Shown: positions 39,827 through 40,244 of the stretch, one piece after another | Layout of the letters: every line of letters starts with the position of its first letter | Numbering within the stretch: position 1 is the stretch's first letter | Translations under genes and position numbers: made by a program | Notes under the pieces: model-generated | What the model was told of the DNA's origin: nothing | The model's database searches: none | What the model saw: the letters and a program-made list of their open reading frames with translations, nothing else | Origin: an uncultured Lachnospiraceae bacterium | GTDB taxonomy: Bacteria; Bacillota; Clostridia; Lachnospirales; Lachnospiraceae | Direction of reading: 5' to 3' | NCBI GenBank assembly: GCA_910584695.1 | Contig: CAJUBR010000017.1 | Coordinates: forward strand, 1 to 40,244 | DNA: 40,244 nt

Positions 39827-40244
39827 CTAACCTACCGTCGTAAACTTCATATCTGTAATCGTGAATTCTTCCTCTTTTCCCTCACCAAACTTTAATGCGT
39901 GCTCCGCATCAAATGAAATCGCAAACATCATATTACCATATTGATCCTTCTTCTCCACACTCAGCCTATCCATCACAAGTCCTTCCAAAAAGGTATCCTG
40001 TTTCTCCTGCATTTTTTTCAAATCATAACGGTCTTTTTGTGCCAGATGGACGAGAAAAGAATACAAATCACCATTTTTATAAATCTCTTTTCCGAACTTG
40101 ATCTCATAGATTGCCATAAGCTCCGGCAGGGTTGTTTTTCCGTGTTTCCACAACTGTTCCAACAGTTCCTCAAACAATCTTGCAAAATTCCCCGCAATCC
40201 TCTTTTCTTCCAATTCATCTTCAAACACATAGTCTGCATTTACT
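39827..40244 (-). CDS. C-terminal part of an unrecognised protein, cut by the right edge
   Basis: The frame is open to the window edge. The visible 138 residues read VNADYVFEDELEEKRIAGNF, then helices (ARLFEELLEQLWKHGKTTL, LPELMAIYEIKFGKEIYKN) and a beta-rich end with FTITDMKFTTVG. I do not recognise the family. It is the most upstream visible gene of the run with the MukE-like and SMC genes. It could be the end of a kleisin-type JetA/MukF subunit, but nothing in this part proves that. Confidence 0.5.
   Translation of the reverse strand, partial: VNADYVFEDELEEKRIAGNFARLFEELLEQLWKHGKTTLPELMAIYEIKFGKEIYKNGDLYSFLVHLAQKDRYDLKKMQEKQDTFLEGLVMDRLSVEKKDQYGNMMFAISFDAEHALKFGEGKEEEFTITDMKFTTVG

Noticed and set aside
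32439..40244. A firm call of a complete Wadjet type I, II or III system
   Set aside because: JetD is not in the window, JetA cannot be confirmed because the right-edge gene is truncated, and two membrane genes interrupt the usual order.

Overview
The window looks like a chromosomal segment of a low-GC Gram-positive anaerobe, most likely a gut-type member of Lachnospiraceae (Clostridia). The reasons are strong AGGAGG ribosome-binding sites, Firmicutes-style BirA operators, MurT/GatD, YugP, DUF1002, a DUF3784 protein, a Rpn-family nuclease remnant and a FeoB-associated Cys-rich peptide. Almost every gene is on the minus strand. The exceptions are one tRNA-Pro, a Fic protein and a pair of candidate small RNAs.

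Positions 1-19150 are mostly housekeeping and small accessory genes. At the left edge is a BirA-controlled operon: hotdog hydratase-like protein, then bioY, then a thiolase cut by the window edge. It carries two biotin operators around a clear promoter. Next come a FeoB-associated peptide, tRNA-Pro(CGG), two Nudix hydrolases, class II fructose-bisphosphate aldolase and a 4'-phosphopantetheinyl transferase. At 5805-6107 there are two tandem, near-identical small-RNA-like units, each with its own AACACAT-N4-AACACAT direct repeat and terminator. After these are a degenerate complex-I-like antiporter subunit, a CorA transporter, a gene graveyard (MATE fragment, HTH/ClbS chimera), a secreted DUF1002 protein, YugP, a WYL regulator, a CDF metal transporter, murT-gatD (split by a large palindrome), a broken Rpn nuclease gene, a DUF3784 membrane protein and Fic.

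Positions 19299-29167 form one tight, co-directional block of eight genes: five B12-binding-type radical SAM enzymes, one GH3-family acyl-adenylate/amide synthetase and two GNAT-like acyltransferases. Most junctions overlap by 4-20 bases. This looks like a biosynthetic gene cluster for an unknown small molecule or lipid-like amide, and it is the best candidate here for an undescribed system.

Positions 29251-40244 look like a second system. An SMC/MukB-like ATPase of 1503 residues is preceded by a MukE/JetB-like (DUF6063-type) subunit, two membrane proteins (one ending in a bL12-C-terminal-like domain) and the tail of an unrecognised protein at the right edge. This resembles Wadjet/Muk-type condensins, but no JetD nuclease is visible inside the window. 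Downstream, under its own promoter, lies a translationally coupled pair: a STAND/KAP-like AAA ATPase and a protein with nine 42-residue TPR repeats. It resembles an NLR-like sensor split over two genes. Function in both blocks is inferred from domain patterns, not demonstrated.
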